A DNA stretch of 15,988 bases from Flavobacterium sp. UBA6203 (GCA_002421645.1 DIST01000052.1:1-15988); one strand, 5' to 3'; numbered from the stretch's first letter, positions 8,501-15,700 are shown. The notes: generated from the sequence alone by a model not told the origin. Numbers and translations: made by a program.

Positions 8501-9582
8501 GTGCCAATATTTTGTGCATTAATAGCATTTCCAGTTGAATAAATGTTTAGATTTTCATCCACATTAATTTTTAGTACATTCGCAAAATAATAAGTCCCCC
8601 AAATCCTTATTCCATCTGTATTAAATTTAGTAATAAAACCTGCTGAATTTTGAATTGTGGATAAATGGGTTCCAGCGGTTGCTATGTTATTGAGACTATA
8701 AGTTGTTCCAGATATATAAATATTATTCTCAATATCTGAGCAAATAGAGTTAGAATATTCGGCACCGCTACCCCCATAATATGTTCCCCATAATCTAACA
8801 GGTGTTGGATCAATTACAATAGTTTTCTCAGAAGACTTTAAATCTCCTTTTAAACCATATACATTCTTTTTTATTTTTATGTAGTTAATTTTAATTTCAC
8901 TTTTGTCATTTCCTTCTTCAGTCCAACTCATTGGAATGGTTTCTTCCATTTCACCAAAACGAAGCTTCATTCTAATTTTGTTTTCAACTAGTTCTGTCTT
9001 TCCACCTTCAATTTTTAGTTGAATATCTGAAATTTTCCCACCTGGTTTTACAATGAAATTATACTCAACCGCTTTTGTTGAATCATTTGGAATAAAAAAG
9101 ACAATGTCAATTTGATTGTAAATATTTTGATAAGTTATTTTTTGGTATTTATAAACATTTGTTATTCCATTGGGCACATGGACAACATTATAATAATTGT
9201 CGTAATCTATAGATTTTTTCTCGGGAATTAGTTTTGCGTTATTGTTAGAATTTAAAAAGGTAAAGTCAATACGATGAAATTTATATTCAGTTTCAAATTC
9301 AGGCTCATTGCTAATCTTTGTTGAATTTTCAAATGAGTTTGCTTCTTTAGCTTTTTTCTTGGGATGCTTTTTTGTTTCGTATACATCATAAGAAAAACCT
9401 TTTTCCTTTAATTGAACATTCAAACCATTCGTATTCAAAAGATATTTTACAGCAATGTTTGGTTTTCCTTTTTGGTCAATAATTTGTCCTTTGTTTTCAA
9501 TGAAACCAATGGAATTGTTTTTAACCTGGCTAAAGGTCATCGTAATAAACAAAGAAAAAAAGAGTAATGATAAAGCTCTCAT
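5539..9582 (-). CDS. Secreted multidomain protein with SBBP propeller repeats and type IX (type B) sorting domain
   Basis: This 1347-residue protein starts with a Sec signal peptide (cleavage near 18/19, before Gln). An N-terminal domain with FIENKGQI (27-34) matches the domain usually found ahead of SBBP repeats. From about 264 to 710 there are seven repeats starting with a [WG/WA]TY[YLF] motif, several followed by GGxxxD, as in SBBP beta-propellers. Then come an Ig/PKD-like domain (about 712-792), an HYR-like domain (about 793-870), two closely related Ig-like domains (about 873-948 and 949-1024), a region of unclear fold, a PKD-like domain (about 1111-1185) and a short SprB-like repeat. 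The C-terminus (about 1263-1347), YFTPNGDGYNDYWRI through WNGTYQN to FKGHFTLKR, is the CHU_C/gliding-motility type B domain that directs export by the type IX system. It is probably displayed on or released from the cell surface, as an adhesin or matrix protein; the ligand is unknown. Confidence 0.93.
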   Translation of the reverse strand: MRALSLLFFSLFITMTFSQVKNNSIGFIENKGQIIDQKGKPNIAVKYLLNTNGLNVQLKEKGFSYDVYETKKHPKKKAKEANSFENSTKISNEPEFETEYKFHRIDFTFLNSNNNAKLIPEKKSIDYDNYYNVVHVPNGITNVYKYQKITYQNIYNQIDIVFFIPNDSTKAVEYNFIVKPGGKISDIQLKIEGGKTELVENKIRMKLRFGEMEETIPMSWTEEGNDKSEIKINYIKIKKNVYGLKGDLKSSEKTIVIDPTPVRLWGTYYGGSGAEYSNSICSDIENNIYISGTTYSLNNIATAGTHLSTIQNSAGFITKFNTDGIRIWGTYYFANVLKINVDENLNIYSTGNAINAQNIGTVGSHQPTNNGYNDAYLIKLNLNGIREWATYYGGEGNDTGHDITFDNYNNVYLCGNTTSYNSISTIGSHQQNKEPSQSNSSYDGFIAKFNDNGILQWATYYGGESGDDFFNCFNYNNYIVFTGITSSNINISTPNSYQPNNMGFNDAMIVMFDLNGNRIWGTYLGGENNDDLTFNGDLKNNYVYLNGRTQSITNISTIGTFYENFQLSPNNSISSDHSYAIIKFDLLNQTKVWGTYFPEYTLDVNINSLDEVYFSGETQLAVGIATPDSYMPTKSPGFRNVYLIKLNSLGQRIWGTYYCGNHISLIGRSSIDLQNNIYLYGISRNNTSGIATTNAHQTTQGSSADDTFIAKFLDCQSSAIATSNSPLCIGDPLQLSASGGTNYFWSGPNGFTSTDQNPTIPNANASHSGQYSCSITGTGGCDNTITLNVLVEDSVAPIPTITNLPIITGDCNTVISTIPTALDNCAGTIIATTTNPLTYSIPGNYTITWNYNDGNGNTSSQTQNITISSVNLPTLTSPQQFCIQQNATITNITISGQNIKWYDAVTIGNLLPNTTPLQNGITYYASQTINGCESTRVPVLVTIQNTPAPTGNQNQSFCSTENATLNDIAITGTDIIWYNSLSGNTILPTSTLLQNGVTYYASQTINGCESPTRIAISIQLINTLNANNYSETICDDLNNGIETVNLSNYNLLLISSTGNIFKFYNSLNGAQNQVTSDEVQNSSNYNLSLGNNLFFVRIESPNTCFQIVTLNLTLVSKPFININDIMPICEGSSITVDAGFGYDNYNWSTNETSSAIIISQPGNYSVTVFENHGTLVCSTIKNFTVVNSNIGTISEIITSDWTQNENTISVLLSSNSAGSYEYSLNGIDYQDNNTFYGLENGEYTVFIRDKNGCGVSSKDVYLLMYPKYFTPNGDGYNDYWRIKFSENEPKLMITIFDRYGKLMTQFDSDSIGWNGTYQNNLMPSTDYWFVVKRENGKEFKGHFTLKR
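6554..6842 (-). repeat. Internal duplication encoding two Ig-like domains
   Basis: The stretches 6554-6614 and 6782-6842 agree at 54 of 61 positions with an offset of exactly 228 bases (76 codons). Both encode NG[IV]TYYASQTINGCES near the end of an Ig-like domain. The in-frame offset and high DNA similarity point to a fairly recent tandem duplication within the gene, or gene conversion between the copies. Confidence 0.85.
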
Positions 9583-9598
9583 GCAGAAAATATTTCCA

Positions 9599-9632
9599 CA
9601 AAAATAATAATTTCAAAAGACATTGTATCCAA
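9599..9632 (-). promoter_or_regulatory. Predicted promoter of the large secreted protein
   Basis: On the minus strand TATTTTTG (9599-9606) matches TAnnTTTG exactly, with TTG at 9630-9632, 23 bases upstream. It places the transcript start about 10 bases before the ATG (complement of 9580-9582). Confidence 0.45.
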
Positions 9633-9667
9633 AATATTACAAATTAGCTCGAAACAATTTTTAATTT

Positions 9668-9675
9668 TACCTTTG
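9668..9675 (+). promoter_or_regulatory. -7 box of the radical SAM gene promoter
   Basis: TACCTTTG is an exact TAnnTTTG match. No TTG lies 17-23 bases upstream, so only half of the promoter is recognisable. Transcription would begin near 9681-9684, after the TTG at 9673 and about 8 bases before the TTG at 9691. That supports the later start for the radical SAM protein. Confidence 0.45.
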
Positions 9676-9690
9676 CAAAAATCTCTCGAC

Positions 9691-11886
9691 TTGAAAGACA
9701 TTCTTTTAATCACGCCGCCTTTTACCCAACTGAATACACCGTATCCAGCAACTGCCTATTTGAAAGGTTTTTTGAACACTAAAAACATTTCGGCTTACCA
9801 AATGGATTTAGGTATCGAAGTGATTTTAGAACTATTTTCCAAACAAGGTTTAGAACGTTTGTTTCAAGTTTCGAGTTTCAGGTTTGAAGAATTTGGAGCA
9901 AATTCACAGCGAATCTTTACGTTAAAAGATGATTACATCAAAACAATCGATTCCGTAATCGATTTTCTTCAAGGAAAAAATCCATCTTTAGCGCGACAAA
10001 TTTGCTCTGGAAATTTTTTACCTGAAGCTTCTCGTTTTGATCAATTAGACGATATGGAATTTGCATTTGGTTCGATGGGAATGCAAGATAAAGCGAAACA
10101 TTTAGCCACTTTATATCTTGAAGATTTATCCGATTTTATTGTAGAATGTGTTGATGAAAATTTCGGTTTCAGTCGTTATGCAGAACGTTTGGGTAGAAGT
10201 GCAAATTCGTTTGATGAACTTTACAATCATTTGCAAAACGAATTAACATTTATCGATGAAATCACCATCAAAATTCTGAAAGAAAGAATTGAAGTAGTAC
10301 AACCGAAATTAATCTGTTTTTCCGTTCCATTTCCTGGGAATTTATATAGCGCTTTCCGTTGTGCTCAATTTATAAAAGCGAATTTTCCGAATGTCAAAAC
10401 TGCAATGGGGGGAGGTTTTCCAAATACCGAACTTCGTGAATTAAAAGACAAACGTGTTTTTGAATTCTTCGATTTTATCACCTTAGATGATGGCGAATTG
10501 CCTGTTGAATTATTGTATCATGCAGTTTGTCATTCTGAACTTGTTTCAGAATCTGAATTTAAACGAACTTTTGTCTTAGAAAATAACCAAGTCATTTACA
10601 AAAACAATTCCATTCGTAACGATTACAAACAAAGTGAAGTAGGAACTCCTGATTATTCTGATTTATTATTAGATAAATATATTTCTGTTATCGAAGTAGC
10701 CAATCCTATGCACAGTTTGTGGAGTGATGGTCGCTGGAATAAACTTACTATGGCTCACGGTTGCTATTGGGGAAAATGTACGTTTTGCGATATTTCGTTA
10801 GATTACATCAAGTTATACGAAACCATCGCTGCCAAAATTTTGGTCGACCGAATGGAAGAATTAATCGCTCAAACAGGGGAAAACGGATTCCATTTTGTAG
10901 ATGAAGCAGCACCGCCAGCCTTAATGCGTGAAGTCGCTTTGGAAATTATCAAACGTAAATTAGTAGTCACTTGGTGGACTAACATTCGTTTTGAAAAAAG
11001 TTTTACGGCTGATTTGTGTTTGTTGCTAAAAGAATCGGGGTGTATTGCGGTTTCTGGTGGATTAGAAGTGGCTTCAGACCGACTTTTAGAACTAATCAAA
11101 AAAGGAGTAACCGTCGAACAAGTTGCACAAGTTACCCGAAATTTCACAGAATCGGGAATAATGGTGCATGCTTATTTGATGTACGGTTATCCAACACAAA
11201 CCATTCAAGAAACTGTGGATAGTTTGGAAATGGTGCGCCAATTGTTTGAATTAGGTGTTTTGCAAAGTGGTTTTTGGCATCAATTTGCCATGACGGCGCA
11301 TTCACCTGTGGGCATGTTCCCAGAAGAATTCGGCGTAATACCTGAGCAAAATGAAATCATGTTTGCTAATAATGATATCAATTTCAAAGATAAGACCGGA
11401 ATCAATCACGATAAATTTAGCTTCGGATTGAAAAAATCGTTATTCAATTACATGCACGGAATTTGTTTTGATTACGACTTACAAGATTGGTTCGATTTTA
11501 AAATTCCTAAAACTAAAATTCCATCGGATTACATCTATAATTGCCTTCAAAACGAACAAAATTTCAACACAAAACCAAATGCGAAAATTGTTTGGCTTGG
11601 TGGAATACCTCAAATTGAAATCTTTACCAAATCTAAAAAAGGAAATAGTTGGGAAATGATGAAATTAACTTTTCATAACAAAACCCAAACTTTTGATATT
11701 TCAATAAACGTAGAAGAAGGTAAATGGTTGGTGGAAACTCTAGAAAAAATAGCAATAGATTCAGGAAGCAAACTAACGTATTCTCAACTTAAAACAGATT
11801 TTGAATCAAAATTAGAAGACTTTGAATTGTTTTGGTATTCTAAACCAATATTGACTTTGAGACAATTTGGTTTATTATCTTTATAA
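9691..11886 (+). CDS. B12-binding-type radical SAM protein, substrate unknown
   Basis: The protein (731 residues from this start) belongs to the cobalamin-binding-domain radical SAM proteins, which use a 4Fe-4S cluster and S-adenosylmethionine for radical chemistry. It opens with LKDILLITPPFTQLNTPYPA, the usual first strand and TPP loop. A Rossmann-like B12-binding region follows (about 203-250: ICFSVPFPGN ... GGGFPNTE). The cluster motif is CYWGKCTFC, Cys358, Cys362 and Cys365 (CX3CX2C), and later TIM-barrel strands include SGGLEVASDRLL (about 455) and YLMYGYPTQT (about 495). I see no DxHxxG, so cobalamin may not be coordinated through histidine. I chose the TTG at 9691, because the TTG at 9673 lies inside the predicted -7 box and no ATG precedes the conserved start. 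Residues 280-288 (CHSELVSES) come from a DNA repeat. It has its own promoter and is probably monocistronic. Confidence 0.88.
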   Translation: MKDILLITPPFTQLNTPYPATAYLKGFLNTKNISAYQMDLGIEVILELFSKQGLERLFQVSSFRFEEFGANSQRIFTLKDDYIKTIDSVIDFLQGKNPSLARQICSGNFLPEASRFDQLDDMEFAFGSMGMQDKAKHLATLYLEDLSDFIVECVDENFGFSRYAERLGRSANSFDELYNHLQNELTFIDEITIKILKERIEVVQPKLICFSVPFPGNLYSAFRCAQFIKANFPNVKTAMGGGFPNTELRELKDKRVFEFFDFITLDDGELPVELLYHAVCHSELVSESEFKRTFVLENNQVIYKNNSIRNDYKQSEVGTPDYSDLLLDKYISVIEVANPMHSLWSDGRWNKLTMAHGCYWGKCTFCDISLDYIKLYETIAAKILVDRMEELIAQTGENGFHFVDEAAPPALMREVALEIIKRKLVVTWWTNIRFEKSFTADLCLLLKESGCIAVSGGLEVASDRLLELIKKGVTVEQVAQVTRNFTESGIMVHAYLMYGYPTQTIQETVDSLEMVRQLFELGVLQSGFWHQFAMTAHSPVGMFPEEFGVIPEQNEIMFANNDINFKDKTGINHDKFSFGLKKSLFNYMHGICFDYDLQDWFDFKIPKTKIPSDYIYNCLQNEQNFNTKPNAKIVWLGGIPQIEIFTKSKKGNSWEMMKLTFHNKTQTFDISINVEEGKWLVETLEKIAIDSGSKLTYSQLKTDFESKLEDFELFWYSKPILTLRQFGLLSL
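10529..10554 (+). repeat. Palindromic repeat remnant inside the radical SAM gene
   Basis: The 26-base stretch beginning GTCATTCTGAACTTG contains a perfect 8-bp stem (10532-10539 with 10545-10552) around a 5-base loop. It is translated in frame as CHSELVSES. From memory, this sequence and peptide recur across Bacteroidota genomes as one arm of a dispersed palindromic repeat; this needs a search. It sits between the B12-binding region and the radical SAM cluster, probably in a surface loop, and the frame is intact on both sides. Confidence 0.6.
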
Positions 11887-11929
11887 AAATCTATATTATT
11901 TTTACAATTTTATGAGATTTATCATTTAC

Positions 11930-11941
11930 GAAAACGTTTTC
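11930..11941. promoter_or_regulatory. 12-bp perfect palindrome upstream of the carboxylase operon
   Basis: GAAAACGTTTTC is a perfect palindrome centred about 42 bases before the first start codon and just upstream of the candidate -7 box at 11948. A dimeric regulator could bind here, but AT-rich palindromes also arise by chance. Confidence 0.35.
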
Positions 11942-11947
11942 TTTTTG

Positions 11948-11955
11948 TAAGTTTA
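11948..11955 (+). promoter_or_regulatory. Candidate -7 box of the carboxylase operon
   Basis: TAAGTTTA differs from TAnnTTTG at the last base and would give a leader of about 15 bases. No -33 TTG at suitable distance was found. The rest of the 90-base gap after the radical SAM gene has no terminator-like hairpin. Confidence 0.3.
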
Positions 11956-11976
11956 CGTCCACTAAAATAATCTCAT

Positions 11977-12462
11977 ATGAGCACAAACTATAAACTTTTA
12001 GTAAATAATAATGCTTCGTTTGAAGTTACTGAAAGCGATCTTCAAAAATTAGATGCTGTAAAAGTTGAAGCAACGAAGTTTCATGTACTAAAAGAAAACA
12101 AATCTTACAAAGCTGAAATTGTATCAGCTGATTTTATTTCAAAAAAATATACTGTTAAAGTTAATAACAACACTTATGAAGTGGCAATTTCAGATGTTTT
12201 AGATGAATTAATCAAGAGTATGGGAATTGAACGAGGTAGAACAAAACTAGTAAATGCTATCAAAGCACCAATGCCAGGTTTGATTCTAGAAATTAACGTT
12301 TCGGTAGGTCAAGAAGTAAAAGAAAATGATCCTCTATTGATTTTGGAAGCTATGAAAATGGAAAATTGTTTCCTTTCACCAAGAGATGGTGTTATCAAAT
12401 CGATATCCGTTGAAAAAGGAAATGCAGTAGATAAAGGACAATTGTTAATTGAATTCGAATAG
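11977..12462 (+). CDS. Biotin carboxyl carrier subunit of acyl-CoA carboxylase
   Basis: This 161-residue protein carries biotin between the two active sites of the carboxylase. The C-terminal half (about 92-161) is a standard biotinyl domain: APMPGLILEINVSVGQEV, then EAMKMEN with biotin-accepting Lys127, then a GNAVDKGQLLIEFE end. The N-terminal 90 residues form a separate beta-rich region (YKLLVNNNASFEV ... YTVKVNNNTYEVAISD). It could correspond to the BT domain that, in propionyl-CoA carboxylase alpha chains, lies before the biotinyl domain and contacts the carboxyltransferase; that is inference from position and pattern. The ATG at 11977 agrees with family starts. It leads the operon, 116 bases ahead of the biotin carboxylase gene, and needs a biotin ligase encoded elsewhere. 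Confidence 0.93.
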   Translation: MSTNYKLLVNNNASFEVTESDLQKLDAVKVEATKFHVLKENKSYKAEIVSADFISKKYTVKVNNNTYEVAISDVLDELIKSMGIERGRTKLVNAIKAPMPGLILEINVSVGQEVKENDPLLILEAMKMENCFLSPRDGVIKSISVEKGNAVDKGQLLIEFE

Positions 12463-12471
12463 AAGTTATTA

Positions 12472-12568
12472 TTTCAGGTTTAAAGTTTCAAGTTGCGACA
12501 TTAATCAAATTAAAACCAACTGAAACTTTTACACAAACTTATTTAACCTGAAACCTTAAACTTGAAAC
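12472..12568 (+). other. Imperfect long stem-loop in the carrier-carboxylase gap
   Basis: The left arm (12472-12494) can pair with the right arm (12545-12567) at 20 of 23 positions plus one G-U, around a 50-base loop. A second, exclusive pairing joins 12483-12495 with 12517-12529 (one bulged A) around a 21-base loop. All arms are built from a GTTTCA[A/G]GTT word or its complement. The structure ends 11 bases before the accC start codon and has no U tract, so it is not a simple terminator. Confidence 0.6.
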
Positions 12569-12578
12569 AAAAATCAAG

Positions 12579-14027
12579 ATGAAAGAAATTAAAAAAATAT
12601 TAGTTGCCAATCGTGGTGAAATTGCTATCAGAGTAATGAAAACTGCGAAAAAAATGGGAATCAAAACGGTAGCGGTTTATTCTTCGGCCGATAGAAATGC
12701 ATTACATGTTAAATATGCGGATGAAGCGGTTTTAATTGGAGAAGCAGCATCAAGTCAATCGTATTTACGTGGTGATAAAATCATCGAAGTTTGTAAAGAA
12801 TTAGGTGTTGATGCCGTTCATCCAGGCTACGGATTTTTGAGTGAAAATTCTACTTTCGCAGAAGCATGTGAAAAAAACAACATTATTTTCATTGGGCCAA
12901 AATCGAAAGCAATTGAAATGATGGGAAGTAAATTAGCGGCAAAAGAAGCTGTGAAACAATACAATATTCCTATGGTTCCAGGAACTGAAGATGCTATTAC
13001 CGATATTGAAGCAGCAAAAAAAATTGCAACAGAAATTGGTTTTCCAATTTTAATTAAAGCTTCTGCTGGTGGTGGTGGAAAAGGTATGCGTGTTGTGGAA
13101 AAAGCAGAAGATTTTGTGTCTCAAATGGATAGAGCAATTTCGGAAGCAACAAACGCTTTTGGAGACGGTTCCGTTTTTATTGAAAAATATGTTACAAAAC
13201 CTCGTCACATCGAAATTCAAGTAATGGCGGATAGTCATGGAAATATTGTCTATGTTTTTGAAAGAGAATGTAGCATCCAACGTCGTCATCAAAAAGTAGT
13301 GGAAGAAGCGCCTTCTTCTATATTAACTCCTGAAAAACGTAAGGAAATGGGTGAAGCGGCTGTAAAAGTGGCTAAAGCTTGTGATTACTTAGGAGCAGGA
13401 ACTGTAGAGTTTTTAATGGATGCTGACCATAATTTTTACTTCTTAGAAATGAATACGCGTTTGCAAGTTGAACACCCAGTTTCAGAATTAATTTCTGGAT
13501 TGGATTTGGTAGAATTGCAAATTCGTGTTGCACGTGGTGAAGTATTACCAATGAAACAAGAAGATTTACAAATCAAAGGTCACGCTATGGAACTTCGTGT
13601 GTATGCCGAAGATCCAATGAATGATTTCTTGCCAAACGTAGGTTTTTTAAGTACTTATAAATTACCAGAAGGAGAAGGAATTCGTGTAGATAACGGAATC
13701 GAAGAAGGAATGGATGTGCCAATTTACTACGATCCAATGCTTTCAAAATTGATTACGTATGGAAATACACGTGAAGAATCTATCGAATTGATGATTAAAG
13801 CGATTGATAATTATTTAGTTGAAGGAGTTCATACTACGTTACCTTTCGGGAAATTTGTAATGGAGCATGAAGCGTTCCGTTCAGGAGATTTTGATACAGG
13901 TTTCGTTAAAGCGTATTACGATGCAGAAAAACTAAAATCAAAATTAGATACGGAAGCTGAAATTGCTGCTATGTTAGCATTTCAACAATATGTGGAAGAT
14001 CAAAAAGTATTACGATTACCAAACTAA
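12579..14027 (+). CDS. accC: Biotin carboxylase subunit of acyl-CoA carboxylase
   Basis: This ATP-grasp enzyme uses ATP and bicarbonate to carboxylate biotin on the carrier encoded just upstream. The 482-residue protein has the biotin carboxylase N-terminal domain starting KKILVANRGEIAIRV (6-19) and HPGYGFLSEN (81-90). It has the glycine-rich ATP loop ASAGGGGKGMRVV (161-173), the catalytic stretch ERECSIQRRHQKVVEEAPS (228-246) and EMNTRLQVEHPVSE (290-303), then the C-terminal domain. A tail of about 30 residues, rich in Ala and Glu, extends past the usual end, as in carboxylases using other acyl-CoAs. It lacks the attached BT and biotinyl domains of PCC alpha chains, which matches the separate carrier. 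The symbol accC names the subunit type, not an acetyl-CoA substrate. Confidence 0.96.
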   Translation: MKEIKKILVANRGEIAIRVMKTAKKMGIKTVAVYSSADRNALHVKYADEAVLIGEAASSQSYLRGDKIIEVCKELGVDAVHPGYGFLSENSTFAEACEKNNIIFIGPKSKAIEMMGSKLAAKEAVKQYNIPMVPGTEDAITDIEAAKKIATEIGFPILIKASAGGGGKGMRVVEKAEDFVSQMDRAISEATNAFGDGSVFIEKYVTKPRHIEIQVMADSHGNIVYVFERECSIQRRHQKVVEEAPSSILTPEKRKEMGEAAVKVAKACDYLGAGTVEFLMDADHNFYFLEMNTRLQVEHPVSELISGLDLVELQIRVARGEVLPMKQEDLQIKGHAMELRVYAEDPMNDFLPNVGFLSTYKLPEGEGIRVDNGIEEGMDVPIYYDPMLSKLITYGNTREESIELMIKAIDNYLVEGVHTTLPFGKFVMEHEAFRSGDFDTGFVKAYYDAEKLKSKLDTEAEIAAMLAFQQYVEDQKVLRLPN

Positions 14028-14041
14028 AGAAAATAGAAAAT

Positions 14042-14099
14042 AGAATATAGAAGTTAGAAATAATGCGTTTTGTAGTCTTTTTTCTAATCTCTATCTTCT
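14042..14099 (+). other. Imperfect stem-loop in the carboxylase-carboxyltransferase gap
   Basis: The arm 14042-14060 (purine-rich) pairs with 14081-14099 (pyrimidine-rich) at 16 of 19 positions plus one G-U, closing a 20-base loop. It ends 15 bases before the ATG at 14115. The arms contain repeats of an AATAGAA-like word. Arm sequence differs completely from the hairpin in the previous gap, but position and design are alike. Confidence 0.55.
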
Positions 14100-14114
14100 T
14101 TAATCTTTAAAAAT

Positions 14115-15656
14115 ATGGAAGATAAAATTAAAATATTAAATGATAAAATCGCTTTAGCTAAATTAAGTGGAGGCGAAAAAAGAATAGCTTCACACCATGC
14201 TAAAAAGAAATTAACGGCAAGAGAACGTGTTGAATATTTACTAGATGAAGGTTCATTTGAAGAAATCGGAATGTTAGTTACACACCGTACTACTGATTTT
14301 GGAATGGAAAAAGAAATCATTTATGGAGATGGTGTTGTAACAGGTTACGGTACTATTAATGGTAGATTGGTATATGTTTTTGCGCAAGATTTTACTGTTT
14401 TCGGAGGTTCGTTATCTGAAACACATGCCGAAAAAATCTGTAAAGTAATGGATATGGCGGTGAAGAATGGCGCTCCAATGATTGGATTAAATGATTCAGG
14501 TGGTGCTCGTATTCAAGAAGGGGTGCGTTCACTTGGTGGATATGCGGATATTTTCTACAGAAACGTTCAAGCTTCTGGAGTAATTCCTCAAATTTCAGCT
14601 ATTATGGGGCCTTGTGCTGGTGGAGCAGTTTATTCTCCAGCTATGACTGACTTTACTATGATGGTGGAAAACAACAGTTATATGTTTGTGACCGGACCAA
14701 ACGTAGTAAAAACAGTTACTAATGAAGAGGTAACTTCGGAAGAATTGGGTGGAGCTTCAACACATGCATCAAAATCAGGAGTTTGTCATATCACTTCTCC
14801 AAACGGAATTGAATGTTTGGAAGATATTAAACGATTATTGAGTTACATCCCTCAAAATAATAGAGAAACAGCGCCAAAATTACCTTATGTATTGCAAGAT
14901 GAGGTTCGAGAAAAATTAGATACAATTGTTCCTGATAGTGCAAACAAACCTTATGATATGCACGAAGTAATTGGTGGAATTATTGATGAAGATTCGTTTT
15001 TTGAAATTCATAAAGATTTTGCGGATAATATTATTGTTGGTTTTGCTCGTTTAGGTGGAAGAAGTATCGGAATTGTAGCCAACCAACCTATGGTTTTAGC
15101 TGGATGTTTAGATGTTAATAGTTCGATTAAAGCAGCAAGATTTGTTCGTTTTTGTGATTGTTTCAATATTCCTTTATTAGTGTTAGAAGATGTACCAGGA
15201 TTCTTACCAGGTACTGACCAAGAATGGAACGGAATCATCACGCACGGAGCAAAATTATTATATGCTTTTAGTGAAGCTACAGTACCAAGAGTTACAGTAA
15301 TTACTCGTAAAGCTTATGGTGGTGCTTATGACGTAATGAATTCAAAACACATTGGTGCCGATATGAATTTTGCTTGGCCAAGTGCTGAAATTGCCGTAAT
15401 GGGAGCAAAAGGAGCATCGGAAATTATCTTCAAAAAAGAAATTAGCGAAGCAGCTGATCCAGTGGCTAAATTAGCAGAAAAAGAAGCAGAATATGCCGAG
15501 TTATTTGCGAATCCTTACACAGCAGCACAACGTGGATTTATTGATGAGGTTATTTTACCTAGAGATACACGAAGAAAATTAATAAAAGCGTTTAGTATGC
15601 TAGAAAACAAAGTGGTCGACACACCAAAACGTAAACACGGAAATATTCCGTTGTAA
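14115..15656 (+). CDS. Acyl-CoA carboxylase carboxyltransferase subunit, probably propionyl-CoA
   Basis: This crotonase-fold subunit moves CO2 from carboxybiotin to the alpha carbon of an acyl-CoA; with propionyl-CoA the product is methylmalonyl-CoA. At 513 residues it has both the N and C carboxyltransferase domains in one chain, as in PccB, unlike split AccA/AccD. Landmarks are [17 protein letters not shown] (32-48), [13 protein letters not shown] (125-137), [14 protein letters not shown] (163-176), [20 protein letters not shown] (360-379) and [19 protein letters not shown] (398-416). Asp406 in GGAYDVM corresponds, as I recall, to the residue linked to propionyl preference in actinobacterial PccB, where the acetyl enzyme has Ile. 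This supports but does not prove the substrate. It is the last operon gene, 87 bases after accC, and ends at a strong terminator. Confidence 0.93.
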   Translation: MEDKIKILNDKIALAKLSGGEKRIASHHAKKKLTARERVEYLLDEGSFEEIGMLVTHRTTDFGMEKEIIYGDGVVTGYGTINGRLVYVFAQDFTVFGGSLSETHAEKICKVMDMAVKNGAPMIGLNDSGGARIQEGVRSLGGYADIFYRNVQASGVIPQISAIMGPCAGGAVYSPAMTDFTMMVENNSYMFVTGPNVVKTVTNEEVTSEELGGASTHASKSGVCHITSPNGIECLEDIKRLLSYIPQNNRETAPKLPYVLQDEVREKLDTIVPDSANKPYDMHEVIGGIIDEDSFFEIHKDFADNIIVGFARLGGRSIGIVANQPMVLAGCLDVNSSIKAARFVRFCDCFNIPLLVLEDVPGFLPGTDQEWNGIITHGAKLLYAFSEATVPRVTVITRKAYGGAYDVMNSKHIGADMNFAWPSAEIAVMGAKGASEIIFKKEISEAADPVAKLAEKEAEYAELFANPYTAAQRGFIDEVILPRDTRRKLIKAFSMLENKVVDTPKRKHGNIPL

Positions 15657-15670
15657 TTTAAAATAATGTT

Positions 15671-15700
15671 AAAACTCCCTTTTTGAAGGGAGTTTTTTTT
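15671..15700 (+). terminator. Rho-independent terminator of the carboxylase operon
   Basis: An 11-bp perfect stem with a CTCCC/GGGAG core (15671-15681 with 15686-15696) closes a 4-base loop. A run of eight T (15693-15700) covers the end of the right arm and its tail. It begins 14 bases after the carboxyltransferase stop codon. Confidence 0.92.

Noticed and set aside
7590..8800. Regularly spaced similar DNA words (about 130-230 bases apart) that might suggest a CRISPR-like or satellite array
   Set aside because: They encode the WGTYYGG motifs of seven propeller repeats in one long frame; spacing and sequence vary as in protein repeats.
9673..9690. TTG at 9673 as start of the radical SAM protein, adding six residues
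   Set aside because: It overlaps an exact TAnnTTTG promoter box and the extra residues precede the conserved LLITPP start.
12472..12568. Stem-loop as a rho-independent terminator after the biotin carrier gene
   Set aside because: There is no U tract, the loop is 50 bases, and the next gene belongs to the same enzyme.
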